A stretch of DNA of 64,000 nt. It comes from Segatella baroniae B14 (lineage in GTDB: Bacteria; Bacteroidota; Bacteroidia; Bacteroidales; Bacteroidaceae). Below are positions 18,650 to 26,801 of the stretch, in pieces; the first letter of the stretch is position 1, and each line of letters begins with the position of its first letter. The notes below the pieces were generated by a model. It was not told the origin of the DNA, ran no database searches, and saw only the letters and a list, made by a program, of their open reading frames with translations. Where the stretch lies: assembly GCF_022024235.1 (NCBI RefSeq), contig NZ_CP091799.1, forward strand, positions 1,987,001 to 2,051,000, written 5' to 3'. A program made the position numbers and the translations under genes.

Positions 18650-18732
18650 TTACCAACCTTTGGTAACATGATTACCAATATGTGGTAACAACGTTACCAA
18701 AGGTTGGTAACGACATTACCACATAATGGTAA
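18650..18732. repeat. Array of four 17-bp TTACC-N7-GGTAA palindromes with a 22-bp period
   Basis: Units start at 18650, 18672, 18694 and 18716: TTACCAACCTTTGGTAA, TTACCAATATGTGGTAA, TTACCAAAGGTTGGTAA and TTACCACATAATGGTAA, each followed by a 5-bp spacer. Unit 3 is the exact reverse complement of unit 1, and unit 4 is the reverse complement of unit 2 with one change. The period is about two helical turns, so bound dimers would line up on one DNA face. It lies about 120-200 bp upstream of the susC1 -33 box, which fits a cooperative operator or enhancer; the binding protein is unknown. Confidence 0.75.
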
Positions 18733-18816
18733 TAAGATGATTTGTTCTTCTCACTCTACATCAAGATGGAGGATGGAAGGATAAATTAAGGTTTTCAAAT
18801 CAAAGATAGCTACAAC

Positions 18817-19257
18817 TTAGGAGAAGTCATATACATCTTGGTAATGATCAAACTCTAGACATTTCGTATACCCAAAGTTTTTGAACATCGCAAGGATATT
18901 CTCCTGCTGATTAGGAGTAAGCACTCGCTCTCCCCTATTATAGCGATAATAAGTACCATTACCCCCAAGATAAGCCTTCACTCGCCTATGCAAAGTAGCA
19001 CTATCCGCTCGTGTTAACTGTCGGAAGAGTTCATTCATTCCCCAGGCACCACGCATAATACGTATCTGCTTGAAATGTACACAACGCCCATCATGAAGTG
19101 CTGTAGGATAAACAGCAGGACCAAAGGATACGTTAGCAGGAACATGCTCCCCTGCTAAATGACTAATACAGGCTGTAGCCATTGGACAGTCTTGAACGAA
19201 ACATAAAGGCCACGATGGTGGCACCATGTCAAATGTAAATTTCAATTTCTTATCCAT
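18817..19257 (-). CDS. DUF6078-like conserved hypothetical protein
   Basis: 146 aa, no signal peptide or membrane segment. The N-terminal half has closely placed cysteines (LCFVQDCPMATACISHLAG and DGRCVHFKQIR) that could bind a metal. The C-terminal half contains RRVKAYLGGNGTYYRYNRGER and a helical end. It looks like the small DUF6078 proteins common in Prevotella and Bacteroides; no function is established. It stands between the two susCD operons on the same strand, with a -7 box (TATATTTG, 19331-19338) about 75 bp upstream, and no terminator recognised behind it. Confidence 0.6.
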   Translation of the reverse strand: MDKKLKFTFDMVPPSWPLCFVQDCPMATACISHLAGEHVPANVSFGPAVYPTALHDGRCVHFKQIRIMRGAWGMNELFRQLTRADSATLHRRVKAYLGGNGTYYRYNRGERVLTPNQQENILAMFKNFGYTKCLEFDHYQDVYDFS

Positions 19258-19330
19258 GATATGATTTGTGAGTTTTACTTGTACCTTTATATCATATAGG
19301 AGACTTTAGCTGAAGTCATACATACAGATG

Positions 19331-19338
19331 CAAATATA
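19331..19338 (-). promoter_or_regulatory. Possible -7 box of the DUF6078 gene
   Basis: TATATTTG on the minus strand, about 73 bp before the start codon; no good -33 box. Confidence 0.4.
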
Positions 19339-19450
19339 ACAAGAATTCATGAGACAAGTTCATTTTTTCTCTAAAGTACAAGAAGCGTGCACAGTGCATC
19401 GCCATTTTTGCATCATAAAGTGAAAAGTAATCGCAATAACCATTTAAATC

Positions 19451-19482
19451 AAAAAAGAGGATATGTCTATTGACATACCCTC
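19451..19482 (-). terminator. Intrinsic terminator of susD2
   Basis: On the minus strand GAGGGTATGTC, loop AATA, GACATATCCTC with one mismatch, followed by six T residues. Confidence 0.9.
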
Positions 19483-19507
19483 CTTACTATATATTCACTA
19501 TAAAGAA

Positions 19508-21175
19508 TTATTCTGCCTGCTTTGAAGCTGAGTTCGCCGCTTTATTATAGGTAATCTCATCTTCTGGAATTGACCATGTCCAATCGTCATTTGCACTGAC
19601 AGTAATAGCAACTGATGCATTAAAGTTACCACCATGCCCAATGTCATGACGAACAATATCACGCTTCCAACGCTTGAAGTCGCTCCAGTTAAAGCCCTCT
19701 CCCCAAAGTTCAAGACCACGATACTTTACAATTTCCTCGAAGAGATCGTTGCCTGTCTTATTGCAAGAATAAGAAGCATCACGACCAGTAGAAGCATTCA
19801 GCTCTACCAAGTTAGCCTGAGCCTCTGCTGTATTACCCAAGAAATAGTTAGCCTCAGCCTCAATCAATACCATCTCTGAAGAACGGATAAAAGGAATATA
19901 ACTTACACCAGGAGTATCGAATACACGGAACTTCATCTGAGCACCCAAGAAAAATGCCCGTGTGCTTGTCTCTTCGTCGATGAGTCCCTGATAAGCAGGA
20001 GCAAAGTTGATACCAGAGTTTGCCTTAGCGATAGAGTCATTAGCATTAACTACAGAATCACACTCATGGTAAACCTCATCGCTTGACAAACCAAGTATAC
20101 CATAGGTCATATAATAACCATCCTGTGAATCTGCCTTAAATGAAGGCAACTTATCAACAGTCAAGAATAACTGCTTACGAGCATCATTGTCAGGAATCTG
20201 ATCAGTCAAGTCCTTGCTGATAGCACCGGCACCAGCATAGTCATTGCTGGCATTGTAACCATTACAAGCAAACTGAGTACCGAAACTCCAATACCAGTTG
20301 TTCTCAGAAGCATCTCCATAAGAACCCATAATCCACTCACTGGTAGGCTTACAGAAGCCGCTTGCATAACTCTTGTTATCCATCAAAGCATAGCCCTGAC
20401 GTGCCAACTTAGCCTCAGAGAGCGCCTTACTATAATCTTGCCTGGTCAAAGCTGCACGTGCATATACAGCATGAGCTACATTCAAGTTAGGCAACCAAAT
20501 CTTACCCTTCTCACGATCAAGTCCACTTGCTCCAAAGAGTGAGATTGCATCATCCAAATCACTGTAGATTTGAGCATAACACTCTGCCATAGTAGAACGT
20601 GGCATCTCACCAACAGACTCATCCAGACGAAGGACAACACCAGGCTTGGTACCATTGTCAGAATCCTGCCAACGTACGCTGTAATAGTGCAATAGCTTTT
20701 CATAAGCATAGGCACGGAAAGTCAGCGCAGAGGCCTTGATAAACTGAATATCAGCTTGAGAACCTTCAGCAGCATCAATATGAGCAATTACAGTATTAGC
20801 CTGACCAATGATGTTATAGTAATAGAACCAAGGATAAGTAGCATAAGAGGTTGTATAATTCTCAAAATACGTACCATTCATGAGAGTTGCCCATCCCGGT
20901 TCATACATGGTATAGGCAAAATCATTATCCATATAGTTCTCATAAATAGCTATAATACGGTTTTCACCTGCACAGCCCTGACTCCAAGCATGTTGCTGAG
21001 TAGACATAGACTTTGCAATACCATTCAGCACCTTGTAACCATTTGAAGTTGTTGATAATGCGGTAGCTGTACTGACAGACTGAGTTGGAGTTGTATCCAG
21101 GAAATCGCTACTACAAGAAGCGAATGCTGGTAAGCAAAGTGCAGCAATAATATATGATTTGATTAACTTTTTCAT
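19508..21175 (-). CDS. SusD/RagB-family outer membrane lipoprotein (SusD2)
   Basis: Substrate-binding lipoprotein partner of SusC2. The start at 21175 gives a lipoprotein signal (MKKLIKSYIIAALCLPAFASC, Cys21); a longer in-frame start overlapping susC2 would bury it. The mature protein contains the classical SusD N-terminal DFLDTTPTQSVS motif, TPR helices (SALTFRAYAYEKLLHYYSVRW is typical of RagB/SusD) and a C-terminal RGLELWGEGFNWSDFKRWKR region. It is 555 aa. It lies 22 bp after susC2 and is followed by a terminator. Substrate unknown. Confidence 0.92.
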   Translation of the reverse strand: MKKLIKSYIIAALCLPAFASCSSDFLDTTPTQSVSTATALSTTSNGYKVLNGIAKSMSTQQHAWSQGCAGENRIIAIYENYMDNDFAYTMYEPGWATLMNGTYFENYTTSYATYPWFYYYNIIGQANTVIAHIDAAEGSQADIQFIKASALTFRAYAYEKLLHYYSVRWQDSDNGTKPGVVLRLDESVGEMPRSTMAECYAQIYSDLDDAISLFGASGLDREKGKIWLPNLNVAHAVYARAALTRQDYSKALSEAKLARQGYALMDNKSYASGFCKPTSEWIMGSYGDASENNWYWSFGTQFACNGYNASNDYAGAGAISKDLTDQIPDNDARKQLFLTVDKLPSFKADSQDGYYMTYGILGLSSDEVYHECDSVVNANDSIAKANSGINFAPAYQGLIDEETSTRAFFLGAQMKFRVFDTPGVSYIPFIRSSEMVLIEAEANYFLGNTAEAQANLVELNASTGRDASYSCNKTGNDLFEEIVKYRGLELWGEGFNWSDFKRWKRDIVRHDIGHGGNFNASVAITVSANDDWTWSIPEDEITYNKAANSASKQAE

Positions 21176-21197
21176 TTGTATCTTCAATCTTGATGAT

Positions 21198-24100
21198 TTA
21201 GAAATTAAACTGAACACCGAAGTTCCATACACGTGGTGTAACATAAGTATCCTCTGACATACCATCGAAGCTGTACTGAGGATTCATACCCTGACGAGCA
21301 GTAATCGTCAACAAATTCTCAACACCTGCGTTAACAGTCATACCATTGATACCGATCTTCTGAAGATACTTAACCGGTACACGGTAGGTCAAGTTGATGT
21401 TCTTGAATACTAAGTAAGAAGCACTAACCAAGAAACGGTCGCTGACAGCATTATTATAGTTGCTGTTGGTATAGTCAAGTAATGGAGTACCATCAACAAG
21501 GATACGATCTGCAGAAGTTTCTGTCATACCTGCAGGAACACCATTCCATGATTTCAATACATCAACATGGAGAGCAGAAGCAGAAGTGGCAGTAGCTGTA
21601 CTCATTAACTGTCGATAGGTTTCATCAAAGATTTTACCACCGAGGCTGTAAGTTAGCAACATGTTCAAAGTAAAGTTTTTCCAAGTCAAATCAGTATGGA
21701 ATGAACCAAATACAGTAGGCTTAGCAGTACCACGGAAATCCTTCTTACCATAAGTAGAAGCATCATAAGTATAATCTACACCGTTGATGGTGACAAGCAT
21801 GCCCTTACTTGCAGCAGCACTCTTTTTATCAGGATCAATTGTATACAGTGAACGACCTGTCATCTGATCTACACCCTCAAAGTGGTAAGTATACCAGTCA
21901 TAGAGAGAGTGACCCTCAGAATACAAACGCACAGAACTACGTACATAATCCTCATGGTTAACCAACTCATTAATCTTGTTGCTTAAGAATGTAGCATCCA
22001 AACCAACATTCCACTTGAAACCATGACTCTTGACGACAGCCACATCAGCTGTGAACTCAAAACCGCTATTGGTAATAGAACCGATATTGCGGAACACTGT
22101 CATATTACGTGTATCGCCGTAAGAGAAAGATCCAGCAGAAAGTGGCATTTTCACAGCCATCAACAAGTCCTGAGAACGCTTATTGAAATAGCCCAAAGAG
22201 AAATTCAAACGGTCAAAGAGTTTACCCTCTAAAGCTACGTCGATAGTCTTAGTGGTTTCCCACTTGATATCACCGGCATCCAAAGACTGCTTCATCAAAG
22301 CTGGGTCTCCAGCATTCTTATCTATATAATAAAGTGCCTGGTAAGCATAGAAATCCAAAGCCTTGTTGTTACCGACCTCACCATAAGAAGCACGAAGACG
22401 GAGATCATTTACCCAATTATATGGCTTCATGAAGGCTTCACGCTTAATATCCCAGCTACCGCCGAGTGAGAAGAAACTACCCCAACGCTTGCCATCAGCA
22501 AAACGAGAACTGCCATCCCAGCGAATAGAAGCATCCAAAAAATACTTCTGATCATAGTTGTAACGACCACGGAGGAAATATGACTCCTCACGGTCTTCCA
22601 TCGTATATCCTTCAGCCGAAGAGTTGGTCAAGAAGTTACTCATAGCATAAATACCATCAACTGCCATGTTGGTATTCATGGTACGAGTCAACTGACGTTT
22701 ATATTTATAACTCTCATGACCAAACAAAGCATCTATATGATGGATATCAAAATCATGATTCCAGTTCAACAACTGCTGACTGGTTGTAGTATAACGGCGC
22801 AAAGTAGACTGGGTAAAACGACCATTATTAGTTGCACCATCACCAATCAGTGGGTTATCATATTTTTCTTCAGCTGTAACCAAACGGTTTACGTCACCCT
22901 TTACTGTAACACTGAAATCATAAGGAAGATTAACTGTCAAGTAAGCCTGACCACCCAACTGGTTGTTATCCTTATCGTCTGTATTATGGCGCAATACATA
23001 AGCAATGCTATAGTTACCCAAATAAGAAGAAGAAGTATCGTATTGCTTGTTACCATTTGAATCGAAAACATACTCTCCATTGCTATTATGCTTATAATAA
23101 GGATAAATAGGAGCCATGAAACGGGCTGAATGGAATGGGTTAGCATTATAGGTGCCTTCAGCATTACTATTATAGCTCTGCTGGCTGAATGTGGCATTCA
23201 CATTGATACCCATTTCAAAGTATTTGTTTGGCTTAAACATTGAGTTTACACGACCTGTAAATCGCTCATAACCGCTACCTACGATATAACCCTTTTCATT
23301 CAAATAGCCGAAAGAAGAGAATACATTAAACTTGTCAGAACCCATCTGAGCGGTTACATTATAATCTTGGCGATGACCATTACGCTCGATAGCATCGTTC
23401 CAGTCTAAATCATCATAATATGGCAAACGATTAGCGATCAACTTACCATTGGCATCAAACAGAGCATCATCAGCAGCATCATAGATATTACGCTTTGCAT
23501 TTGTACTGATAAGGTTCTTTGTTGCATAAGCAGCTGCATCAGTCTCATTCATAGCCAGTGCACTATTAGTCATAGCATAGTGCTTCAAAGCTTGCCAAGA
23601 AGCCTCCATCCACTGGTCTGCACCCAATCGCTCATATTCTTTAATACCACGGGTATAAATACCTTGGTTAATCTTAACAGAAAAAGTTGGTTTAGAAGCT
23701 GAACGACCGTTCTTTGTGGTAATAATAATCACACCGTTAGCAGCACGGTTACCATACAAAGCAGCAGAAGCGGCATCCTTCAGTACAGACATGCTGGCAA
23801 TATCGTTCGGATTGATATCAGCAATGTTACCATTGTAAGCTACACCGTCAACTACGAACAAAGGTGCAGATGCATCATTACCTTCAGCATCATACTTGGT
23901 CAAAGTACCAATACCACGGATACTAATCTTAGGCGCAGCACCAGGCTCACCATACGTAGAGTTAACCTGAATACCAGGAGCACTACCTTCCAAAGCACCT
24001 GTTACAGATGTACCAATACGCTTCTCAATGTTTTTGGCATCAATAGAAGTAACAGCACCTGTAATACTTTGGCGCTTTGCTGTACCATAAGCTACAACAA

Positions 24101-24410
24101 CCACTTCATCCAAATTCTGACGATCTGCCTGAAGATTGATGTTCATTTTGCCACTCTTAGCAGATACAGTTTGAGAAGTCATACCAATGTATGAAATTTC
24201 CAACTTAGAACCTGCAGGAGCATTCAAAGAAAAGTTACCATCAATATCGGTAACTGTACCCATTTTTGTGCCTACTACTTTTACAGACGCACCAATAACT
24301 GGCTGTCCATCTTCAGCAGAGATCACTGTACCACTAATTTGTGTTTGAGCCATAGCCATCCCTGCAGACAGGACAAGACCAGCTAAAACCATCTTTAGTC
24401 TTTTTTCCAT
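21198..24410 (-). CDS. SusC/RagA-family TonB-linked outer membrane protein (SusC2)
   Basis: TonB-dependent importer of 1070 aa: signal peptide (1-21), carboxypeptidase-regulatory-like domain (about 24-105, SGTVISAEDGQPVIGASVKV), the motif LDEVVVVAYGTAKRQSITGA just before the plug, plug with LFVVDGVAYNG and SMSVLKDAASAALYGNRAANGV, and a barrel ending in GVQFNF. No STN domain. It heads the susC2-susD2 operon. The WYL regulator gene lies immediately upstream on the same strand, and a pair of inverted repeats flanks the spacer between them, which suggests, but does not prove, local control. Confidence 0.94.
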   Translation of the reverse strand: MEKRLKMVLAGLVLSAGMAMAQTQISGTVISAEDGQPVIGASVKVVGTKMGTVTDIDGNFSLNAPAGSKLEISYIGMTSQTVSAKSGKMNINLQADRQNLDEVVVVAYGTAKRQSITGAVTSIDAKNIEKRIGTSVTGALEGSAPGIQVNSTYGEPGAAPKISIRGIGTLTKYDAEGNDASAPLFVVDGVAYNGNIADINPNDIASMSVLKDAASAALYGNRAANGVIIITTKNGRSASKPTFSVKINQGIYTRGIKEYERLGADQWMEASWQALKHYAMTNSALAMNETDAAAYATKNLISTNAKRNIYDAADDALFDANGKLIANRLPYYDDLDWNDAIERNGHRQDYNVTAQMGSDKFNVFSSFGYLNEKGYIVGSGYERFTGRVNSMFKPNKYFEMGINVNATFSQQSYNSNAEGTYNANPFHSARFMAPIYPYYKHNSNGEYVFDSNGNKQYDTSSSYLGNYSIAYVLRHNTDDKDNNQLGGQAYLTVNLPYDFSVTVKGDVNRLVTAEEKYDNPLIGDGATNNGRFTQSTLRRYTTTSQQLLNWNHDFDIHHIDALFGHESYKYKRQLTRTMNTNMAVDGIYAMSNFLTNSSAEGYTMEDREESYFLRGRYNYDQKYFLDASIRWDGSSRFADGKRWGSFFSLGGSWDIKREAFMKPYNWVNDLRLRASYGEVGNNKALDFYAYQALYYIDKNAGDPALMKQSLDAGDIKWETTKTIDVALEGKLFDRLNFSLGYFNKRSQDLLMAVKMPLSAGSFSYGDTRNMTVFRNIGSITNSGFEFTADVAVVKSHGFKWNVGLDATFLSNKINELVNHEDYVRSSVRLYSEGHSLYDWYTYHFEGVDQMTGRSLYTIDPDKKSAAASKGMLVTINGVDYTYDASTYGKKDFRGTAKPTVFGSFHTDLTWKNFTLNMLLTYSLGGKIFDETYRQLMSTATATSASALHVDVLKSWNGVPAGMTETSADRILVDGTPLLDYTNSNYNNAVSDRFLVSASYLVFKNINLTYRVPVKYLQKIGINGMTVNAGVENLLTITARQGMNPQYSFDGMSEDTYVTPRVWNFGVQFNF

Positions 24411-24585
24411 AAATCCCTCTCGATTTTTTTAATTAAAATGTTTATAGTTATAATTTCTTTCTGCGACATATAACACTAATTTATTCTCATAAAATCCTGC
24501 TAATTTCTCTCACAAAAACAGCTCGTATCATATTGTCGTACACTACATTTCAAGATACAATTCACCCATGCAGGCAAACGATTGG

Positions 24586-24617
24586 CAAAATTACCATATA
24601 TTAATAAGGAAAACAAA
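24586..24617 (-). promoter_or_regulatory. susC2 promoter
   Basis: On the minus strand TTTG (24614-24617), 20 bp, TAATTTTG (24586-24593). Confidence 0.75.
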
Positions 24618-24619
24618 TT

Positions 24620-24745
24620 ATTGCGTATAAAACCATAAATATTTAACATTCATTAGCAGTAAAAATCATATAAACTCTTTAAAACTGTTAGAATATCCAT
24701 GAAAAATGTAATAATTAGTATACTATAATTAGGTTTATACGCAAT
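24620..24745. repeat. Inverted repeat pair around the susC2 upstream spacer
   Basis: ATTGCGTATAAAACC at 24620-24634 and GGTTTATACGCAAT at 24732-24745 are reverse complements apart from one extra A. The left copy begins 3 bp from the -33 box of susC2; the arms are 97 bp apart. They could be two operator sites joined by looping. Confidence 0.6.
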
Positions 24746-24770
24746 TTTTACAAAATAAGCAATAGAAGTG

Positions 24771-25676
24771 TCAAAAGCGTTTAACATTTTCCTTCAACTG
24801 ATTCTTCAAATAGTTCTTGAATGCCTCATCGCCGAGGACATCGATATCTGATAAGAGTCCTAAAACAAAACGGCCGATACCAAGATAACTGGCAACATTC
24901 ATTTGCAAATGCCAATGATGTTCGTCTTCTTGCGTTATATACTTGGCTGAAGCTGGATACTCTTCTACTAGCAAATTGTGAGAGAGTTGTCCTAACCGCA
25001 ACTCTATAGGATATATTTTCTCGCCACTAAACATAAATATATCGGTAAACACCTGCTTATGACGCTCTTCGTGCTCCCACGACAAATCATACATCGTAAC
25101 GTTGCCCATCCGGGATATCTTGAAAGTTTTGTTCATCTCCGATTTCAACTCATAACAACGTACGTCATTATTATTATTCATCAACAGAAATGGTTCAACA
25201 ATTCGGTCACATACCGACTGACTATGCGGGGAAGAATATTTTTCTATCTTTACCAATCGTTTATATTTGATAGCCTCATAGAGTACTGTAATATTATGAG
25301 CCGCTTGTAGACGAGCTTCTGGATCTGATAGAATTTTATAGTCGTAAAAATTAGCCAATTTACGATTTATACGGTCTACAATAGCATTATTGCCACCAGC
25401 CACATCAAGTGCCTTACGGATCGTAATAGCTTCATCCTCCGTAAAATTAATGGTTTCATAGAGTTGTTTCAAAAATGGTGATTCGCGATCGATACTATAT
25501 ACACTCGCTTCATCCTTCTCCACTTTAAATCCCCATGTACGAAAACTCTCTAAATAATAATAAAACATACGACGGGAAATATCCATTCTCTCACAAATGG
25601 CATTCACATCAAGTTTATGATTCTCCACCAGAATTAACATCAGGCGGAGCTCCTTTTCCATTTTATCGTGTCGCAT
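24771..25676 (-). CDS. WYL-domain transcriptional regulator
   Basis: 301 aa. An N-terminal winged-helix segment (about residues 6-60, VNAICERMDISRRMFYYYLE is the recognition region), a helical linker, then a WYL domain (about 135-215, with VKIEKYSS and the RIVEPFLLMNNNNDVRCYEL strand pair) and a C-terminal WCX-like extension. WYL domains sense nucleic acids or small ligands in other bacteria. Starts at 25676 or 25661 (MEKELRL) are both possible. The gene follows rnhB by 2 bp and precedes susC2, and may control it. Confidence 0.82.
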   Translation of the reverse strand: MRHDKMEKELRLMLILVENHKLDVNAICERMDISRRMFYYYLESFRTWGFKVEKDEASVYSIDRESPFLKQLYETINFTEDEAITIRKALDVAGGNNAIVDRINRKLANFYDYKILSDPEARLQAAHNITVLYEAIKYKRLVKIEKYSSPHSQSVCDRIVEPFLLMNNNNDVRCYELKSEMNKTFKISRMGNVTMYDLSWEHEERHKQVFTDIFMFSGEKIYPIELRLGQLSHNLLVEEYPASAKYITQEDEHHWHLQMNVASYLGIGRFVLGLLSDIDVLGDEAFKNYLKNQLKENVKRF

Positions 25677-25678
25677 TA

Positions 25679-26290
25679 CTACTCGTCTTTAAAGTCTAAA
25701 CTCAATTCTCCTGTTCCCAAAAGATTGTAACTCTTACGATGATATGGACTTACTCCATGCTCGCGAATACCCAGACGATGTTTCTTGGTAGGATAACCCT
25801 TGTTGCTTGCCCAGTCGTAATAAGGATACTCTTCGGCCAAAGCCTTCATATAGTCATCACGATAGGTCTTGGCAAGAATACTGGCAGCTGCTATTGACTG
25901 GTATTTACTATCTCCCTTGACTATTGTTGTATAAGGAAGATCCTTATATGGATCGAAATGATTACCATCGATAATTAAAGCCTGAGGTTTTACTTGGAGC
26001 TGTTCTATAGCCCGATGCATCGCCAGAAAACTAGCATGCAATATATTGATTTTGTCGATTTCCTCAGGGGTAACAACACCAATAGCCCAAGCTACAGCAT
26101 CTTTCTGAATCTGCTCACGTAGCGCATATCTCTTCTTCAACGATAGTTGTTTACTGTCGTTCAATTCTGGATTGTTATAATCGGCTGGCAAAATCACTGC
26201 TGCTGCATATACACTACCTGCCAAACATCCACGACCAGCCTCATCACAACCGGCCTCAATTAAATCTGTATAGTAATGTGACTCTAACAT
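25679..26290 (-). CDS. rnhB: Ribonuclease HII
   Basis: Cuts RNA in RNA-DNA hybrids and starts removal of misincorporated ribonucleotides. The DEAGRG motif (Asp16, Glu17) opens the catalytic centre; the third acidic residue lies in LIIDGNHFD, and [10 protein letters not shown] and [21 protein letters not shown] are the other conserved blocks. Length 203 aa is normal. The WYL regulator begins 2 bp after its stop, a probable two-gene operon. Confidence 0.96.
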   Translation of the reverse strand: MLESHYYTDLIEAGCDEAGRGCLAGSVYAAAVILPADYNNPELNDSKQLSLKKRYALREQIQKDAVAWAIGVVTPEEIDKINILHASFLAMHRAIEQLQVKPQALIIDGNHFDPYKDLPYTTIVKGDSKYQSIAAASILAKTYRDDYMKALAEEYPYYDWASNKGYPTKKHRLGIREHGVSPYHRKSYNLLGTGELSLDFKDE

Positions 26291-26375
26291 TGGGCTATTT
26301 TCTTAATAATTCTTAATAAATTTCGTTTTTAACACACTAATATTTTAAGTGAACTTTTATTGCACAACCATTCTA

Positions 26376-26383
26376 TATCTTTG
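26376..26383 (+). promoter_or_regulatory. -7 box of the small membrane protein gene
   Basis: TATCTTTG followed by CAAA, 29 bp before the start codon at 26413. No clear -33 box. Confidence 0.6.
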
Positions 26384-26412
26384 CAAACAGTAATTAGTTA
26401 AAGACAAAGATT

Positions 26413-26721
26413 ATGGAAAAGAATGTGACTTTATCAGTAAACATGAGCAACCGCGAAACAACTAAAAGCATTTTTAAAAGAATGATTGGGACTTGGACAT
26501 CCATCACTCAAAAAGTTAAAATGCCGGCAGAATGGTTGCGCCTATATTATAGTGGCATACTTGGAAAAAACATAACCATGCAACAGACTTGGTTACTCAT
26601 TAAAGCACAAACAGCTTTCTTTCTCGGTATTTTCCCAGCTGACATGTCTATTCTACTACGCTTCGCACTTGGTATTTGGATGGTTTATACTTTCATACAG
26701 TGCAAAAATGCAGATATCTAA
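26413..26721 (+). CDS. Small hypothetical protein with a hydrophobic C-terminal half
   Basis: 102 aa, family not recognised. Residues 1-50 are polar and basic; residues 63-97 (LIKAQTAFFLGIFPADMSILLRFALGIWMVY region) are hydrophobic enough for one or two membrane segments. It has its own -7 box, an ATG at a plausible distance, and a hairpin behind it, so it looks like a genuine monocistronic gene between convergent and divergent neighbours. Function unknown. Confidence 0.6.
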   Translation: MEKNVTLSVNMSNRETTKSIFKRMIGTWTSITQKVKMPAEWLRLYYSGILGKNITMQQTWLLIKAQTAFFLGIFPADMSILLRFALGIWMVYTFIQCKNADI

Positions 26722-26742
26722 TTCTATTCCTACATGACATAA

Positions 26743-26770
26743 GGGCTGACTATCCCATGATAATCAGCCC
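26743..26770. terminator. Hairpin between the small protein gene and sufS
   Basis: GGGCTGA and TCAGCCC arms with an inner TATC/GATA pair and loop CCAT, placed between convergent genes; T tracts are poor on both sides. Confidence 0.55.
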
Positions 26771-26801
26771 CCTATATGACTTGTTGAGAAATAGCATGAT
26801 A

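Larger units (their letters stand above)
18405..18816. other. Intergenic region with the susC1 promoter and palindrome array
   Basis: This 412-bp stretch holds, from right to left, the end of the DUF6078 gene, an AT-rich spacer, an array of four 17-bp palindromes (18650-18732), and the susC1 promoter (18502-18533) with a leader of roughly 90 nt. No small gene was found. Confidence 0.7.
24411..24770. other. susC2 upstream region with promoter and inverted repeat pair
   Basis: 360 bp without a gene. It contains the susC2 promoter (24586-24617), a leader of roughly 170 nt, and two inverted copies of a GGTTTATACGCAAT-like sequence at 24620-24634 and 24732-24745. Confidence 0.65.

Noticed and set aside
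18650-18732. CRISPR array
   Set aside because: The units are palindromes of 17 bp with 5-bp spacers, alternate in orientation, and there are no cas genes or unique spacers of about 30 bp.
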